In this document: positions 33,833 to 45,294 of the stretch, one piece after another
Position numbering within the stretch: the first letter of the stretch is position 1
Layout: each line of letters starts with the position of its first letter
Position numbers and translations under genes: made by a program
Assembly: GCA_034769895.1 (NCBI GenBank)
Contig: CM068367.1
Coordinates: 1,315,859,046-1,315,923,045, forward strand
Origin: Magicicada septendecula
Taxonomy: Eukaryota; Arthropoda; Insecta; Hemiptera; Cicadidae
Direction: 5' to 3'
Length of the DNA: 64,000 bases
The notes under the pieces: model-generated
Seen by the model: only the letters and a program-made list of their open reading frames with translations
The model's database searches: none
Told to the model about the DNA's origin: nothing

Positions 33833-34721
33833 TGTAAGTGTGCTGACCATTTTTATCGTGGCACATGTAGCGAGTTATCAACCAGGGAAGCTAAGAATTG
33901 TTTACTTGTCAGTGTTTGCGAACGAATTCCGCTTTGGTTCAAAAAATCAATGTCAAATTGTCCTCTCGTGTCACCTGATAAGTTTCGAGACACGTGCTGA
34001 GTCCAGTTCTGATTGGCTGAATTTTGGGCGTTAACTCATAGAGACTTTTTGCGTCACGCAGGGTATAAAACTGACGAGAGCACTGGGAAGTACACACTCT
34101 CTTTTTTCACTTGTTCACTTTTTGGCGTCCTTGCGCACTCTCCGTGCATCGTAGATGTGCATCTTCTGTCTACGATGGAGCCACATCAAAAGCGTAATTA
34201 CAACTTTGTTTTGTTTTACTTAGTTCAAACTTAAAGCATTAATCAATTTTGGATAATGAATTATTTATATTCAGAAGTGCTCAGTAGTGTTCTAAATTTG
34301 TTAAGGAATTATGTATAATCGACATCTTAATCATTTATGCCTAATTTAAAGTGGTAACGTACCAAATTCAGAAATATAGTTAGTAAAGCTTTTATAATGT
34401 TTTAATAAAGAATAGTCAGTATATAAGGAATTTTTTTTTTATATAATGTTAAGTCTTAAAAAAAACACTCAATAGAATTATTGTAACGAGAGTAGAGAGT
34501 ATGTTACTTCAGTTATTGTTATTTTGTTCATTTGTATTGTCATTATTGTCATTTGTTCAACAAGATAAAACTTTTTAACGAACGTAGTTACTCTAATGAA
34601 TTAAAGAAATATTATTAATCTAAGTAAATGCCTTATTTAATAACGAGCCACCCCCACAGCTATCCTGTCTGCATGACTGGTGCTTTCACTTTGTGAGGCT
34701 CAACCCCCGGGCGTTACAACA
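33833..34721 (+). mobile_element. Probable 5' LTR of EV1
   Basis: TGTAAGTGTGCTGACC at 33833 and GCGTTACAACA at 34721 give TG...CA ends. A good promoter lies inside (GGGTATAAAACTGACGAG near 34060, start-like TCACTTGTT about 50 nt on). The partner LTR is not found after env, so the left edge is provisional. Confidence 0.55.
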
Positions 34722-34723
34722 AA

Positions 34724-34743
34724 TTGGGTGTCAGAATTTGGGA
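34724..34743 (+). promoter_or_regulatory. EV1 primer-binding site (tRNA-Leu-like)
   Basis: TTGGGTGTCAGAATTTGGGA resembles the Leu site TGGTGTCAGAAGTGGGA with two extra bases. Confidence 0.6.
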
Positions 34744-35114
34744 TATTAAATATGGGAATGTTAGTTTACTTACATTAATTAAACATTTCTCTCACTGAAG
34801 TGGCTCTTTATTGATGGGCAATAGTAGTAAGAAGTTAAAGAAACAAAATTAAGTGATGATTCGTTAATGGCTCAAAGATTTTGGGGCTTGTTCGAACTTT
34901 TTATGCGGATTGGTACGCGTGTTGGGGTTATAACAGCTTATTATACCCACAGTAGTCCTTCTGTCACTTTACCTGTTTATAACACACCAGTCCAATCCAA
35001 GATCCTAATACTATTTGGAGGGGTGCGAGACTCTATTTCGAAGTTAATTACAAAGAATCATAGAAACTCATTATTTAAATAAAACTATTAAGAGTTTGAT
35101 TACAAATTTCTAAA

Positions 35115-36002
35115 ATGTCTGAGGTAGCTGAATTAAAACGTATCGTAGCCGAGTTACAAGAGCGTATCCAGACAACAGGTACTGCACCTGTCGCTGCTAC
35201 TGTCACTAAGGATCTGACTATAGCACACTTAATTGAAAATTGGAGGGGTGATGGTACGGGTATTCCTGTTCATGCTTTCTTTAAAAAGATTGACGATGCT
35301 GCGACAATAGGCAATTTTAACAATTCTGATAAGGTTCGCATCATTTCGTTAAAATTAAGGGGACCTGCAGTATTGTATTATAACAGTTGTCCACAGTTAC
35401 AGAAAGCAGATTTAAAGTATGACGTTTTAACACGGTGTTTTATTGAGCGATTTAAAGTTAAACAGTTAGATCAGTATCATTATACAGCACTTCAGTCAGC
35501 AACACAGCGTAGGGATGAAACCCCAGAATCTTTTGCTGATCATTGCCGAATTTTATGTTCAAAGACTATTAGACAGGTTGCTGATCCTATGGAGCAGAAA
35601 GTCATCGAGGAAGAGGCGGAGCGTCGACTTTTAGCTGCATACATAAATGGCCTACAAGGTGTTGTGGGACAGCAAGTACGATACCAATTACCTAACACTA
35701 TGCAGGAGGCAATTCAGATCGCTAATACTGTGGCTTTAGCTGATCGACAACAGCAGCATACTTCATGGGGACATGGTAAGAGAAATAACGCCGATGGACA
35801 TGTCTTCGTGACTAGTGTCACCTGTAATCACTGTAACAAGGTAGGTCATTTAGCTAAGAATTGTTTTAAAAAGTTATCAAGAGAAGCTAGTGGTAAAACT
35901 CAGCCACATAATGCTCGCAGTACCAGTTATAATCAGAACCGTAATAATAAAAATAATAACAATACACAAAAAAATGGCTTTGAAAGACATAGAATGTTAT
36001 AA
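35115..36002 (+). CDS. gag: EV1 gag
   Basis: Structural protein of an env-bearing gypsy element, 295 codons, first Met kept (MSEVAELKRIVAELQERIQ, coiled). Capsid-like region with VHAFFKKIDDAATIGNFN and DETPESFADHCRILC. One canonical CCHC zinc knuckle, CNHCNKVGHLAKNC, near residue 237. After a run of seven A at 35968-35974 the frame leaves the track that encodes a second knuckle, which lies in the +1 frame. So the last residues (NGFERHRML) are probably aberrant, or gag and pol are joined by frameshifting here. Confidence 0.85.
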   Translation: MSEVAELKRIVAELQERIQTTGTAPVAATVTKDLTIAHLIENWRGDGTGIPVHAFFKKIDDAATIGNFNNSDKVRIISLKLRGPAVLYYNSCPQLQKADLKYDVLTRCFIERFKVKQLDQYHYTALQSATQRRDETPESFADHCRILCSKTIRQVADPMEQKVIEEEAERRLLAAYINGLQGVVGQQVRYQLPNTMQEAIQIANTVALADRQQQHTSWGHGKRNNADGHVFVTSVTCNHCNKVGHLAKNCFKKLSREASGKTQPHNARSTSYNQNRNNKNNNNTQKNGFERHRML

Positions 36003-37027
36003 TTGTCATGCTAAGGGGCATTACGCTCGTAACTGCAATAGTAAGCAAAATACACACCCAAAACGCCAGCAGTTCGACTTGTTAGGGCACGGCAAGGTCA
36101 AACGGACGAGTTATTTGATACCTACAATCTCTTCTAACGGTTTAAATGATTTAGTAATTATGGGTGAAACTGAAAAGAAATTATGTAAATTTATAATAGA
36201 CACTGGATCTAGTATTTCTTTAATTAAGGAAGGTATCAGTAGATGTGCCACACATAAAACTGTTATAAATGCTAAAGGGGTTACCAGGAGTAACTTATTC
36301 ATAAAAGGGACACAAAATTTGAGGTTACGTCTAGGAAGCGTTGAAGTTGTACATACTTTTCTTGTAGTACCAAGGGATGATAGTTTTTTTCATGTTTACG
36401 ACGGTATACTAGGCCTCAATTTACTAAAGTCACTGGGTGCAATAATAGACTTGCCATCATGACGCCTGAGTTTGAATAATAACTCGGTAGTCATATCACT
36501 CGACTCCGGTGTAGAGGATTGCGGGGTAGTCTCCACTGGTATTACTAACGGTTCTGGGCCTGATCAACCTATAACTCGTAATTTTGTCGGGAATGATACA
36601 GAATTTTGGCATGTCATGAATGCTTCCGAGAAAGAGTTACCACCCTTAAGTGAGGTATTAGTAAATTGCCGAATAGTCGGTCTACGTGACATTCCGGTGC
36701 CACGAGAGGTTTTAGTAGAACCATGAGAATTAGATGTGCAGGGTATAAGAGTTGCCCGTGTACTGAGTACTGTAGACACCGATAACAATGTAGTTGTTAA
36801 AGTTGTTAATTGTAGTGGAGAACCACTTGTAATTCCAAAGGGAATTATGTTAGGTCTGGCAGAGAAATATCAGCCTCAAGTTTATGGAAGTGTAAGAGTT
36901 GTTGATGTTCTAGAACATGAGAAACATAATAAAGATGATAATTTTGGCAGTAACGAGAATATTGATGAATTAATATTAGGGAAATTAAAGCACTTGTCCG
37001 AGAGTGACAGTGAAGTTGTTAACAAAC
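35890..37027 (+). pseudogene. pol: EV1 second zinc knuckle and protease region
   Basis: Begins with a second CCHC box, CYNCHAKGHYARNC (near 35995). Protease follows, with active site FIIDTGSSISLIKE (near 36195) and the typical end GILGLNLLKSLGAIIDL. Two in-frame TGA codons (36460-36462, 36724-36726) interrupt the frame, which is otherwise open to an insertion edge near 37027. The downstream part (FWHVMNASEKELPPLSEVLV) is the linker before RT. Confidence 0.82.
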
Positions 37028-38190
37028 ATATTTATTAGTTATTTTTGTGTATATATTTATTATGGTATTCATACGATAATTCTGGTACTTACCATAAATA
37101 TCCATGCACATGTCAGCGTAATTATATTTGTTTCTTGTTGGGTCCAGAGTTGCATTAAGCGCAAATAGAGACTGAGTTGGGTCTTGAAATGAAAGTACTA
37201 ACATCGATATGATTGCAAATCAACTTATTTTATTATTTCTCATTTTGTAAAATTGGTTCTTTATGCAACAAAATGGAATCATCTCCCAACTGTAATAACA
37301 ATTAACAAAATGGCGTCGCTACTGCTTCCGCCTTCACAGTACACTCATATCTCATTTTAATACCAATTATCTCTTAAACTACCTTTATGCGAGATCATTT
37401 TACTCTACTGCAGTATCTATTTTATATTTATTTATTACCTGTGCTAATTTTGAAGAAACAAACACAAACCAACACCTACAAGTAAGGTTTAGATACCGGC
37501 ATCCTTTTACATTCACACACTCACTTTTGCATGACATACATTGGTTATCGGTACATGTTTGATTACTTAGAATTCTTTGAGCTCAATATTAATTGTTATA
37601 AATTTTGAATTTTGGACTTCCCTGTAATGTTGTGGTGATTGTTGTTCCTCAGGCGATTCCCATGCTTGTTGGCAGATGTTCGGCCTAACTTAGAGTCTGT
37701 TGGTTTTTTTGTGCACTGAGTTTAATTTATTCCATTTTGAAACTGTACACTTGTTAATTACATTGTTGAATTACATTTTTATAAGTTTAACACACTTCTG
37801 CTGGCGTTAGCTTGCCAGCGCACTAATGAACGTGTTAACGCTCGTACTGATGGATGAAGACTGGGGCTGGATGCAATGCACATTTTGTGTGTGTGTGCAT
37901 CGACGTCATTGTCTTTTGTCTCAAAGTAGGAAACGTCCTGGGTTTGCGTTATTGTTGTTACGTCATTCATATTTTTAATGACGCCTCGCATTGTTGACCA
38001 ATGAAAAAATATATTAAGAGCTTGTGTCGACTCATGCAACCATCAAATGCGTGTTATGTCGCACGTACGTCCTTGGCCTTGGAATCGCCCCGCACCGATG
38101 TAACTGCGTCGTTTTTGTTCAACAAAGGGAAAATTGTCCTACCCATGCACATGTGTGCAAAATACAATGAAATACAATAAAATAATACCT
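37028..38190 (-). mobile_element. Unidentified insertion in EV1 pol
   Basis: It separates the protease-RT linker from RT and is flanked by AAACAT at 37022-37027 and 38191-38196 (possible 6-bp duplication). No TG...CA ends or known domain. On the minus strand 37088-37207 shows an open stretch (ALNATLDPTRNKYNYADMCM) between an acceptor-like TTAG and a donor-like GGTAAGTACC, so an exon-like piece may be carried. The rest shows nothing. Confidence 0.45.
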
Positions 38191-38191
38191 C

Positions 38192-38640
38192 TTGTACCAT
38201 AAACATGAAAACAGGCTTTTGTCCTGTTACAAAGTTTTGAAACCAGTGTTATTAAAGTATAGAGATTTGTTCCGTGAGGATCCAGAGCATAGAGGGTGTC
38301 TTGTAGATACAAAGCATAACATACATACTGGTGATAGTTTACCGATTAAAAAAAAACCTTACAGACTTCCTGAGTCTATGAAGAGTGTGATACAGAGTCA
38401 TATAACCGAGATGTTAGAGAAAGATGTAATAAAACCTTCAAACTCACCGTGGACTAGTCCAGTTGTGATAGTTCCGAAAAAGAGTCCAGACGGTATACCT
38501 AAGTACAGGTTTTGTGTTGATTATAGAGTGTTAAATAGTACAACAAAAGGGGATGCTTATCCGTTACCAAATATTGTTGAAACGTTAGATTGTTTGAGAA
38601 ATTCTAAATATTTTACTACGCTAGATTTGGCTAGTGGCAA
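38192..38640 (+). pseudogene. pol: EV1 reverse transcriptase, N-terminal fragment
   Basis: It carries IKPSNSPWTSPVVIVPKKSP, YRFCVDYRVLNSTTKGDAYP and TTLDLASG (first catalytic Asp). It stops at the first part of the palm; catalytic YxDD, RNase H and integrase are missing. The sequence jumps at about 38640 to the end of pol, so roughly 2 kb or more was deleted. Confidence 0.88.
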
Positions 38641-39035
38641 ATTGTGATGCGTTAAGCAGACATACCTATCTCCTGTCGTAGTATAGGTTGAGATAAGAAA
38701 CCACAGAGTCAGCAACGCACAAGAAAAACAGCTGTTACATTTGAACATAGTGAGAACGAATCAAGTACAGGGTCAAGGTTTGATGACACTGAAGCTTGCG
38801 ATACGAATGTTTTAACCGAGGGACAAGTAGGGGGGAGACCGATGCGTATAGTAACGATTGAAGAAGATGAACTTATTTTAGATATTATGCCTATTGAATT
38901 TGAAGATAGTTTAGCACTATCTCCACCTTCACCACCTACACCTAATGATCCTGAATGGCATCCTAATCAACCAATATCCTTGTCTGAATCTCCATCTTCG
39001 TCTTACAACCTTCGACCTAGATTACCACGTATGTA
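38641..39035 (+). pseudogene. pol: EV1 pol C-terminal tail
   Basis: Acidic, Pro/Ser-rich frame ending SSSYNLRPRLPRM-stop at 39034-39036. The YNLRPR ending is typical of the tail after integrase in gypsy pol. The start is a deletion junction. Confidence 0.65.
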
Positions 39036-39126
39036 ATTACTATTGTTTTTCATACAATGGCTATTATTCTTTAGCGAGCCAAGGACTCATTAACTCGAAG
39101 TCAGTCGCTTGCGTACTGTCGCAAAT

Positions 39127-39735
39127 ATGTTAAAAATAGAAATAAGAAGTCTAAAATCTATGTTACCTGAAACACGTAAGAAGCGTGGAGCAATAAATGC
39201 TATTGGTTCAGCTATGAAAATATTATTTGTTACTATGGATAATGATGATCTTGAGACGTTTAGTTCGAAGATCAGTGAATTGGAAAAAATACAGAGTGAT
39301 ATTTTGCATAACAATAAAGAAATGTTAACCTATTTTAAGTCAGTTATAAAAGATTTTAAAGAAAATGCTAAAGTTATAACAGTTTTAGGAGAAAATGTTA
39401 AAAATGTATTACAACAAATTTCTAATGTTAATATCAGTTTATGGTCAGAAATAGGAGTTAATAAAACTCTACAGTATCATATGAAAATCTCATCATTAAT
39501 AAGAGAAGTTGAATTGTACTTGAATTCAGCAGAATGTGAATTAAATAAATTAATGAAAGGACTTGATGTAACGTCTAATGGTAGATTAAGTTCTCTTTTG
39601 ATACCACCTGATAAATTGTCTAAAATTTTGTCATCAGTTTCTCAAGAATTAACACATGATTTATCATTAATAGCCAGTACTAAATTAGAAGAGATGTATA
39701 TTTATTATGAATTAACATCTGCTAATTCAAATGAA
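39127..39735 (+). pseudogene. env: EV1 env, first part (fusion-peptide region)
   Basis: Env-like protein of the gypsy/baculovirus F type. A furin-like RKKR (residues 17-20) is followed by GAINAIGSAMKILF, the conserved fusion-peptide start of that family, then a long helical, coiled-coil-prone region. The surface part normally upstream of the cleavage site is nearly absent (16 residues), and no signal peptide is seen. The frame leaves the homologous track near 39735; the continuation is in another frame. Old, inactive copy. Confidence 0.82.
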
Positions 39736-40777
39736 TGTTCATGCTACATCTCAAACGAAATATATTCAACTGATTATAGAAATTCCTTTAAAAACAGAAA
39801 ACAGATTACTAGACTTGTATTCTGTAAAGTCCTTGCCGTATAGAGAACCTTCTATCAATAAGTTTATATATGTAAAGAGAAAAACTGAGTACTTAGCATT
39901 AACTAAAACGTGACAAGAGTATGTTGAACTTACACACAAAGATGTAATTGTGTGCAGAGGTTCCAAGTATAGTGTGTGTCCAGGCAATATACCTTTGTAT
40001 TCGTACCATAACGACAGTTGTATCTATGCATTATTTATTGGAGAGACCAGCAGTGCTTGTGTTCAATGTGAGAAGAAGGTTATACAGAATTTCAGCCGTC
40101 CAATTCTACATCAGATTCCGAACAAGGATGCGTGGACATATAGTGCACCAGAACCGATACGAGTTACCTGGAGATGCGATCGAGACACTAAGACCGAGAT
40201 TCTTAAGGAGACAGTAGTTCTTCTTAATCCACACCATTGTCATATATATTCCATTACCTTATTACCACATACCTATGGACGAAGTATATATAACCGTACT
40301 AAGCCTATCATGATTGAACCACCAATATCCTCTTTGATTAGTCCATTCGAAGCTAAAATTTTAACAAATAATGTCACTCACATGAAGATTTCAGATGTTA
40401 CAGAATTGAATATCGACGAAGTACTGCATGGGATACACAACGAATTCGATGACGTTTCACTGAACCGACTTACTAACAATATCCAAGAGATACAGAGAGA
40501 AAAGCAACAATCAAGAAACGAACAATCTATTCGCTATGCCGGTGGCTTTACCGTCATAATTATTGGAGCAGCATTGCTACTATATCTCGTCTACCGAACC
40601 AAGTCAGTCTCCAAATGTCTAACTTCTACTCTCATACCAGCAACGACATCGAGTGCTGAGGCAACACAAGAAGCGGCAGAGGAAGTTCCAGAGGTAACTT
40701 TGCCAGACGGAATGAATGTTACAGCAGTCTACGTAAAACCAGGTGTTAAGAGTTGCACATTCTCAATTATAAATTAA
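39736..40777 (+). pseudogene. env: EV1 env, C-terminal part with membrane anchor
   Basis: Continues env in another frame with an in-frame TGA at 39911-39913. Cys-rich ectodomain (VCRGSKYSVCPG, CVQCEKKV, CDRD, HHCH), a helical region, then one membrane segment (GGFTVIIIGAALLLYLVYR, about 40541-40597) and a cytoplasmic tail of about 60 residues, stop at 40777. With the frameshift and stop it cannot make a whole Env. Confidence 0.82.
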
Positions 40778-41156
40778 AGAGTTTGTTGTGTTTGTTTGTT
40801 TAATAAAGCAATGTATTGAACCTACATAAAGAATTGAGAAGTATGTAAGGAAAATGTAAACAAGACAAAATAATAATAATTATAATAGTTGTAAACTTAC
40901 CTAAGGAAAACAAAATTTTGAGTCTCATTATATTCAGCACTTTTTGTTTTGAATGTAATAGATAAAACTATGATTAAATAGAAAAAGAGACAATTATGTA
41001 GTTTCTAAATATCGCGTGATATATATGTAAATGTGTACATCGACACAATGTGGTATCTACACACAGCTGAGCGTGTACAGCTGCTTAGCGATAGCAGTGA
41101 ATGACTGACGATAGACGGCGCAGTCTTATCTTTTTGTTTAGTTGGTTTGTTTACAT
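40778..41156. other. No gene seen
   Basis: AT-rich sequence between env and the E7 LTR. AATAAAGCAATG near 40803 could be the EV1 polyadenylation signal. The EV1 3' LTR is not recognisable. Confidence 0.45.
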
Positions 41157-42321
41157 TGTAATGTGTCAAAATGGGGGCTTTTATTTTTCAGTAAATTTAT
41201 TTAATATCATCATTGCAAGTCCCATGTGAAATAGCGTTGTATTCAAACAATGAACGGTAACATAACTTTTTGGGCTGGGTGTTGTCGGAGAACGCAATAC
41301 TTGGTTGTGAAACGAGTATTTGTCACGTACGGTATGCGCGTACACAAACCCGGGCGCAGCTTCTACACACAACAGTTGGAACCGACGCGACCAAAAATGG
41401 CTAAGGAGAAAGAGTTTCTTGCCATGTGCTTTGGAGATGGAGGAAATCAATGAAGAGGCTCCACCCACCAAAGCCTCTTATATCGTCACCTCTTAACATC
41501 GTTAGCTCAACTGGCACATAGACAGTCCATACTTCGTGTACGGCGACGAAAAAGTCCCAGCCTGAAGGCAGTGCCTTCCCGTTCAGCAACAAAGAAGTGG
41601 GGAGTTTTGTGTGCACTCTCAGCTCAGTCACAAACCCAGCTGGGTGTTATTAGACTCGCCTTATAAAACACCGAGTCTAATTTTAGTAAAAAATGTGTTA
41701 AATTTCATCCAATAGAAGAATAACGTAGGAGTTGCTGAAGTAATAGCAAAGAACAGAATTTAACCAAATTCGGTAAAATAGTGAAAGTGCGTAAACATGC
41801 GTGACGCAACGGCGTGGTACCACGTAAGTCTTGAACATGTAACAGTTTTTTTTTATTTTATATAAATGGGCAGAAACTAAAAGGAAATAAATGAGATCTC
41901 AAATAATTTTGTATGTGAGTTGTGTGTAGATAAGAAAATAAAAATAAAAGGTATTGGTTCTTTTAGAATAATCGATGTTAGATAGTTAAAGCTTTTGATA
42001 TACATAAAAATGATGATGATGTATTTCATAGGTTAAAAAAGAAAAACGTTTACATTTTTTTATTTTTTATATCATGCATAGAAGGAAGTGGGAAGAATAA
42101 ATGTCATATTAATAGTAAATAAAATGTTACCTGCTATATTATAATTTGTTAAACAAATAATTTCAAACACCTCATTTCATTTGCTGCACTGATCAGTTCA
42201 TCGTACGAATGGGGTTAGTTCAACACTAGAGATCACACATAACGGCCAAAACACATAAGAATTTAAGGTAGGTGGAAGTTTTAAAAACTTTTATTATAAC
42301 AAATAGAATTATATAGTTACA
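41157..42321 (+). mobile_element. E7 5' LTR (family L)
   Basis: 1165 bp, TGTAATGTGTCAAAATGGGG...AGTTACA. A TATA box at 41660-41669 is flanked by a perfect 7-bp inverted repeat (AGACTCG/CGAGTCT). AAATGAGATCTC near 41890 is shared with other family-L LTRs. Donor-like AAGGTAGGTGG at 42265-42275. Confidence 0.8.
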
Positions 42322-42322
42322 A

Positions 42323-42340
42323 TGGTGCCGTGACCAGGAT
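42323..42340 (+). promoter_or_regulatory. E7 primer-binding site (tRNA-His)
   Basis: TGGTGCCGTGACCAGGAT equals, as far as I recall the tRNA, the complement of all 18 terminal bases of animal tRNA-His. Confidence 0.85.
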
Positions 42341-42529
42341 GTAATATAATAACAAACTGTATTACACCGGCCTATTTTGATAGTGCAGGAATTGAAATCT
42401 GGTTATGAAAGCAAAATTCAATTTACGTAATTATGGTGTAAGAGTTATGTTATAGTATAAGGCTTTGGAGGGAAGATTAACCAATTGTAGTTGTAACATA
42501 AGTAAAAATAAGTTATCAATCAATTTAAA

Positions 42530-42569
42530 ATGTCTGAGCACGCAAAACAAAGTAATTTAACAGACGTAG
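42530..42569 (+). pseudogene. E7 gene start (13 codons)
   Basis: MSEHAKQSNLTDV, then cut by the E3 LTR at 42570. Position 190 nt after the primer site and the MSE/MST/MAT start match the other family-L genes. Confidence 0.55.
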
Positions 42570-43869
42570 TGTAACGGGGCGAAAAGGGGTACTATATTTT
42601 GTTGTAATTTTATTTTGTTTTATTCACTTTATACGGGCCCAAAACAGTGAGTCACCTACATAAAACGGTTCAGTGTGTTGGAAGACGGCGTGGTCAACAA
42701 TGGTTTAATTCACAGAATTCCAGTGCGCACATGCCTGTGCTTTCCATTGGGGAGAAGAGTAAAAACTTTGTAGCCAACAACCATCTACAATGGAATGCGT
42801 CAGGTATGCAACAACGCAATACCATTCTAAGAACTGTAGTACTGTGCGACGCGCACAAACACCAGCAGGCGCGCAACCGACGCCGAGAAGCTAAAACAAC
42901 ATGGCTTGGAGGTGATATTTTCCCAACATGTGCTCCTGTGCTGGCGGAAACATAATGAGAAATCCCGCCCATTTGTGTGACGTGTAGAGAGGCAGTGAGA
43001 TTTCGTCGACGTATAAAACACACGTAAATCACACGTGTTATGTGTGCAACGACTAAGACTTTAACAACAAAGGCTATGAACAGCGACGAAATTTAGTAGC
43101 AGGAAAGCCAGTGATGTCCGCCCGCATGTAACAGCAGTCGACTCATAGCCGCGGCGGCGGCCAGACGCAAGCTAAGACTCGTGGGCCAGAAGTAATATTT
43201 TAAACATAATAAGTGACAACCCGACCGTTTAAAGTGTTTATTAAAATGAGTATAACCGTAAAAAACAGGCAAATCAACCGTACCATTAAAGTCAATAGTG
43301 AGAACAGAATCGCGGACTTTTGAATGAATCTCCAGAGTGCAACACGTGGGTGAACAAGGGAACAGAGAAGTAGCAGGACAACCTTTTCTTAATTTTTCTA
43401 AGTGTATTAAATTTTCAAAAGTGCTAAACCTAAAAGAATGGGGATGTAAATTTGAATGAATGAGTGTGTGCAGCAATCTGTGTCGTCTACAATAAAATAA
43501 AATAGTTACGTTCATGTATCAATAAATGTATATTTGTCAGTATAAAATGATTCAAGGTCTTGTTTATGTTTTTAAATAACACAAGTAATAGTAAAGGATG
43601 TGAAGACAGAGAAGTTTAAGTTAGCAGAAAATTTGAGTAAGTTTGAGTAGAATTTAAAAGAAGTAGATAAAATGTTTTAAAAGGTTTTAAAGCATGGAAT
43701 AAAATTTTAATTGTTTCTCTTCAATAACGCGAGTTGAGTCTGTTATTAATATAACCTTGCAATCATCCTTGCATTTCGAAGTTCGTGTGACGTAACTCTG
43801 GGCAAAACAAGGTAAGTGGAAGACAAATAATTTTATGGTTTAATGTGTGAATAAATAATTAATGTCACA
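42570..43869 (+). mobile_element. E3 5' LTR (family L)
   Basis: 1300 bp, TGTAACGGGGCGAAAAGGGG...AATGTCACA. TATA box in CGACGTATAAAACACACG near 43007. Donor-like AAGGTAAGTGG at 43809-43819. Inserted in the first codons of E7's gene. Confidence 0.82.
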
Positions 43870-43870
43870 A

Positions 43871-43890
43871 TTGGCGCCCGAACAGGGACG
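43871..43890 (+). promoter_or_regulatory. E3 primer-binding site (tRNA-Lys)
   Basis: TTGGCGCCCGAACAGGGAC contains the full 18-base complement of the tRNA-Lys(UUU) 3' end. Confidence 0.9.
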
Positions 43891-44129
43891 AGTTCTAATT
43901 AAATAATAATTAAAATTCCACACTACAGATGAATGCAAGTTTGATTCAAGGTTAAGTAACGATACGCAAAAAATACGTAAAAGTGCGTAAATTACGTACA
44001 GCTTGAACGACATGTAGTATACGTAGTTAAGACATACAAGATGAAAAAATATTGAATATAAGATTGAAATTGTGTTATAATGAATTAAATTAATTAGAGT
44101 AAATTAACAAATCTTATAAAGAAGAAATA

Positions 44130-44324
44130 ATGGCTACTAACGAAAATGAAAGTAATATAATTGTAGGCGATGAAGCCGAAAATAAGTTAATGTATGAAAA
44201 TATGTCACCTAAGTCGGCCAACAAAGGCGACTCAGGAATTCAAACGAGTGAAAGTAATGATGAAGTCAGCTTCACTGACAGTAATGTAGAAAGCCATTTA
44301 ACCAAATCAAAAATGATGAAAGGT
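44130..44324 (+). pseudogene. E3 tail-family protein, N-terminal stub
   Basis: 65 codons, MATNENESNIIVGDEAENKL..., acidic and Ser/Asn-rich like the N-terminus of the E5 protein. Cut by the E5 LTR at 44325; the codons after that are LTR. No domain. Confidence 0.6.
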
Positions 44325-45045
44325 TGTAATGGTACAATTATGGTACAAATTGTAATTATCCTAAATATGGTATAAAAAACCATAAATATTGTATTCCTTA
44401 GTTTGGTCAAAATTAAACAAACATTTAATAACCTGTATGAATATATCGTGAGTGGACTATATAATATTTGCCAGGATTTGGACCAATTCATAGCAAAAAA
44501 CGTGAAGCATCACAAAAAACAGTATGTCATTTGTTGCGATAAAAGTGACGAGCCCCGATGACGTGAGCGGCCAGGAATTTGTTTTTGTCAACAACATGAT
44601 GCTGTCAACAACTTAACAAAAGGCGAGTGACGTAGATTCACCCCACCTCAGAAATATGTAACAAAGACTCGGTGTCATTTCATCAGCAACAGTGATCGCA
44701 GCCGGCCGGCCTACCGTTCACGAACGGCAGATCGTTCACGCCAAGTGGATTTTAACTTTTGAACCACTAGAAGTGGTTAATTACAACAGTGCAGAGTTTA
44801 ATCTACTTCAAAATGTGACCGGGAAGTGTACACGGTAAACTCGCGGTACGCGAAGTTTTACCGCACGGAAACTGCAACCAAGGCCTATACGACTATTTGG
44901 TGAGAACGTTCCAGCATAACATATATACATTTTATTTTCATACCGAATCTAATTTCAATCAAAGAAATGACCAACACAAAATTTGCAAAGTAAATTCAAG
45001 TCTGTAAAATTTTAATATTCAAAATGAGCTCATGAAAGGAATTGT

Positions 45046-45075
<30 letters not shown>
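44325..45075 (+). mobile_element. E5 5' LTR, left part
   Basis: It starts TGTAATGGTACAATTATGG and matches the E5 3' LTR (54744 on) almost base for base up to the GA repeat at 45051-45075, where E4 is inserted. The LTR resumes at 50645. Confidence 0.92.
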
Positions 45076-45079
<4 letters not shown>

Positions 45080-45294
45080 CTACTCTTTTTTTTGTCACAT
45101 AAAATTTACTAATTTACTAATAAACATTGTATAATTATCGGGCGCCATCTTGTATGTATTATTTACAAGAAACAGAACACAACAACCTAAAGGTCCCTAT
45201 CATTGTGGGGTTCTTTTCGGCGAACAGGAGATCAGAATTGGTTGTTCAAAGAAAACTTTATATTGTTTCCCATAATTAAGTTTTATTAACAATT
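45076..45294 (-). mobile_element. E4 3' LTR remnant (last 219 bp)
   Basis: Identical or nearly so to 49296-49514 (offset 4220). The first 1.1 kb of the LTR and the polypurine tract are missing; the junction carries AATT on both copies, suggesting deletion at microhomology. Confidence 0.85.

Noticed and set aside
42694..43032. 112-codon minus-strand frame in the E3 LTR
   Set aside because: It lies within U3/R of an LTR, overlaps other random frames and has no recognisable domain.
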